DNA of 7,573 nt from Nitrosarchaeum sp. (GTDB lineage Archaea > Thermoproteota > Nitrososphaeria > Nitrososphaerales > Nitrosopumilaceae): assembly GCA_013140415.1 (NCBI GenBank), contig JABFSW010000065.1, positions 1 through 7,573 on the forward strand, given 5' to 3'. The position numbers and the translations under genes are program-made. This document shows, in pieces, positions 5,918 through 7,573 of this stretch (position 1 is its first letter; each line of letters starts with the position of its first letter). The notes beneath the pieces were generated by a model. It was not told the DNA's origin. It saw nothing but the letters and a program-made list of their open reading frames with translations, and made no database searches.

Positions 5918-6663
5918 CAGGTAGGGTGTATCTTGTTGGGGCAGGACCAGGCGATAGTAAATTAATTACTTTGAGGGCAGTTGAGCTCTTACAAAAAGCG
6001 GATGTTGTATTGTATGATAGATTAGTAAGCAAAAAAATAATCTCAATGATTCCAAAGTCTGCAGAAAAAATGTACGTTGGAAGGGAAGTAGGCGATGATA
6101 CTACTCATCAAAATAATACTAATGAGTTAATGGTAAAATATGCAAAATCCAATAAAAATATCGTTCGGCTAAAGGGCGGTGATCCAATAATCTTTGGTAG
6201 AGGTGGGGAGGAGGCTGAATATCTTAAAGAAAATAACGTAAAGTATGAGATAGTTCCAGGAATTACATCTGGAATTGGTTCTGCAACTTATGCTGGAATC
6301 CCACTAACTCATAGAAAGTATGCATCATCAGTTGTATTTGTTACAGGTCATGAGGACCCTGAAAAGAAAAATGAATCAGTCAAATGGAAACGTCTTGCAA
6401 AATCTGTTGATACTATTGTAATTATGATGGGGCTTTCAAGAATTGATGTTATTTGTAAGCAGCTTGTTGCAGGTGGATTGGATAAACAAACACCTGTAGC
6501 TGTAATTCAAAACGGTACCACTCCACAACAAAAAATGATCATCGGAACAGTATCTAATATTGCAAAACTTGTAAAGATAAATAAAATCAAACCTCCTACT
6601 AATATCATAATAGGCAAAGTCGTAGATTTGTCTAATGTCATAGGATGGAGAAAAAATGCTTAA
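5914..6663 (+). CDS. cobA: Uroporphyrinogen-III C-methyltransferase (SUMT)
   Basis: A 249-residue single-domain SAM-dependent tetrapyrrole methylase that methylates uroporphyrinogen III at C-2 and C-7 to give precorrin-2. The N-terminal loop VGAGPGD is at 8-14. LYDRLVS and MYVGREVGD follow, then the SAM-site block RLKGGDPIIFGRGGEE (85-100), with VPGITSG (114-120) and GIPLTHR behind it. There is no CysG-type dehydrogenase/ferrochelatase domain, so precorrin-2 oxidation must be done by another protein. Its position between hemC and hemD commits the operon's uroporphyrinogen III towards siroheme, siroheme-derived heme or cobalamin. It overlaps hemC by four bases and hemD by eight. The symbol cobA is used for the single-domain enzyme; sumT is equivalent. 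Confidence 0.94.
   Translation: MTGRVYLVGAGPGDSKLITLRAVELLQKADVVLYDRLVSKKIISMIPKSAEKMYVGREVGDDTTHQNNTNELMVKYAKSNKNIVRLKGGDPIIFGRGGEEAEYLKENNVKYEIVPGITSGIGSATYAGIPLTHRKYASSVVFVTGHEDPEKKNESVKWKRLAKSVDTIVIMMGLSRIDVICKQLVAGGLDKQTPVAVIQNGTTPQQKMIIGTVSNIAKLVKINKIKPPTNIIIGKVVDLSNVIGWRKNA
6647..6650 (+). promoter_or_regulatory. Shine-Dalgarno site GGAG ahead of hemD
   Basis: GGAG lies five bases before the hemD ATG at 6656, inside the last codons of SUMT. It supports translation from this ATG despite the eight-base overlap of the two genes. Confidence 0.55.
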
Positions 6664-7456
6664 AGGAAAAACTATAGCCATAACTCGTTCAAAAGATGAC
6701 TCTTCTGAATTCATAGATTTAGCAACCAAAGATAACGTAAGACCGATTTCTTTGCCTACTATTGAACTAGTTAGCAAGGGAGAAAAAATTGTAGATGAAT
6801 TTTTGGATTCAATAAAACAATATGATCCTGATTACTCTGTATTTATGAGCTCAAAGGCTGTGACTCTTCTTTTTGATACTGCAAAAAAAGTTTCTAAATT
6901 TGAAAAATTACAACTTGCAGTGGCAAATACTATTGTTATGGCAGTAGGTCCAAAAACCAAAATCGCTCTAGAAAACGAGGGAATTAAAGTTGCATGCATG
7001 CCCAATACCTATTCTTCAGTTGGTGTTGGAGAGTTATTTACAAAATTACATGCTGTAGGAAAAAAAGTAATTGTACCTAGAAGTGGGGCATCTACATCGT
7101 TTTTGAAAGAACTATTAGAGAAAATAGGTATTGATGTAAAAGAAATTCATCTCTATGATGTCTGTGCCTTCAGAGATACTTCTCAGTGGAATGAATTTAG
7201 GGAATTGTTTTCACAAAATAAAGTCGATGGAATTGTATTTACAAGCGCCTCTTCTGTTAGAGCATTTTTTGAAATAATGTCCAAAGATTATGATGAAAAT
7301 TCATTGTTAAGTAATTTAGAGAAATTATCTGTTGTTGCCATTGGTCCCTTTACATCTGACGAATTAAAAAAATTCAACATAAAAAACACCATTGCTCAAG
7401 TTCATACTGTACTTGGTGCCTTTGATACTATCAAGAGCATCTTTTCAATTGCATAG
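6656..7456 (+). CDS. hemD: Uroporphyrinogen-III synthase
   Basis: A 266-residue HemD, close to the family's usual 250-270. It cyclises hydroxymethylbilane with inversion of ring D to yield uroporphyrinogen III, the SUMT substrate. The family is poorly conserved, but the two-lobed pattern is visible: IAITRS near the start, VFMSSKAV (62-69), AVGPKT (96-101), VPRSGAS (140-146), VFTSASSVRAFF (194-205) and AIGPFTSDELKKF (228-240), with HTVLGAFDTI near the end. Context confirms it, because HemC normally works with HemD and the rest of the operon is tetrapyrrole synthesis. It starts at ATG 6656 within the end of SUMT. It is the last gene of the run; A/T-rich non-coding sequence follows its TAG. Confidence 0.92.
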   Translation: MLKGKTIAITRSKDDSSEFIDLATKDNVRPISLPTIELVSKGEKIVDEFLDSIKQYDPDYSVFMSSKAVTLLFDTAKKVSKFEKLQLAVANTIVMAVGPKTKIALENEGIKVACMPNTYSSVGVGELFTKLHAVGKKVIVPRSGASTSFLKELLEKIGIDVKEIHLYDVCAFRDTSQWNEFRELFSQNKVDGIVFTSASSVRAFFEIMSKDYDENSLLSNLEKLSVVAIGPFTSDELKKFNIKNTIAQVHTVLGAFDTIKSIFSIA

Positions 7457-7573
7457 TCTTTCTGAACTATTTGCTGGCAATATCTGGCATGATTTTGTAT
7501 TTGGATAACCCCCAATTCTTTTCGTTTCCTATGATCGATTGCTCTTTTTTCGATCTATTCCATACAAGTTATC
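7457..7573 (+). terminator. T-rich 3' region after hemD, possible transcription terminator
   Basis: After the hemD stop the top strand has several T tracts: TTCTTTTCGTTTCC at 7517-7529 and T6 at 7545-7550. Oligo-T runs after a stop are the usual archaeal termination signal. A 6-bp inverted repeat, GATCGA (7533-7538) with TCGATC (7550-7555), flanks an 11-base loop that contains most of the T6 run. No gene is supported in these 117 bases. Short open frames run off the edge on both strands and cannot be judged. The terminator role is inferred. Confidence 0.35.

Noticed and set aside
7529..7573. Minus-strand open frame running in from the right edge and ending in TAG at 7531-7529 (tail DNLYGIDRKKSNRS)
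   Set aside because: Only 14 codons are visible. The basic tail would suit the end of a convergent gene, but no family motif can be seen. Another minus frame over 7467-7568 has a similar look, yet is closed by TAA at the edge and has no start before an internal Met. Neither can be supported.
7489..7573. Plus-strand ATG at 7489 with an open frame to the window edge (28 codons)
   Set aside because: The product is Phe-rich and looks like the antisense of K/E-rich sequence. There is no ribosome-binding site or recognisable motif, and the frame runs off the edge.
1..7573. CRISPR array, insertion sequence, tRNA or rRNA, or phage genes
   Set aside because: No spaced direct repeats, terminal inverted repeats with a transposase, cloverleaf-like sequence or phage-type proteins were seen; the window is almost fully filled by housekeeping and transport genes.

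Overview
The window (about one third G+C, one coding strand, very tight gene packing) looks like a piece of a mesophilic archaeal chromosome, most likely an ammonia-oxidising thaumarchaeon of the Nitrosopumilus type. This rests on the A/T-rich codon use, the archaeal-style short PiT permease with its DUF47 partner, frequent TTG starts, several junctions without a Shine-Dalgarno site, and the hemL-hemC-SUMT-hemD cluster. The assignment is an inference from protein style and gene order, not from a marker gene.

Left part (1-2552): phosphate uptake. The window opens inside the last codons of pstB, the ATPase of the high-affinity Pst ABC importer. A PhoU follows with no gap. After a 115-bp A/T-rich spacer with a plausible TATA box come a DUF47 (PhoU-like) protein and a PiT permease, the low-affinity phosphate system. 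Two transporters, each with its own PhoU-fold partner, therefore lie side by side.

Middle part (2589-3658): a two-gene arsenic module. It consists of a three-cysteine, thioredoxin-type arsenate reductase and an aquaporin-family channel that overlaps it by one base. Arsenate enters through phosphate transporters. The likely logic is reduction to arsenite by ArsC and exit through the channel. No arsR, arsB/acr3 or arsM is visible here.

Right part (3708-7456): a tetrapyrrole operon, hemL-hemC-SUMT(cobA)-hemD, with every junction overlapping by 4 to 8 bp. HemL makes 5-aminolevulinate, HemC makes hydroxymethylbilane, HemD closes it to uroporphyrinogen III, and SUMT methylates that to precorrin-2 for siroheme, alternative-route heme or cobalamin. 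hemA and hemB are not in the window. hemL and hemC both start with TTG. The last 117 bases hold no gene I can support, only T-rich tracts and a small inverted repeat.

I saw no mobile element, CRISPR array, RNA gene or clearly new system. The points most worth a second look are the divergent active-site segments of HemL, the arsenate reductase/channel pair placed against the phosphate transporters, the channel's unusual predicted selectivity filter, and the loss of the acidic motif in one half of PhoU.
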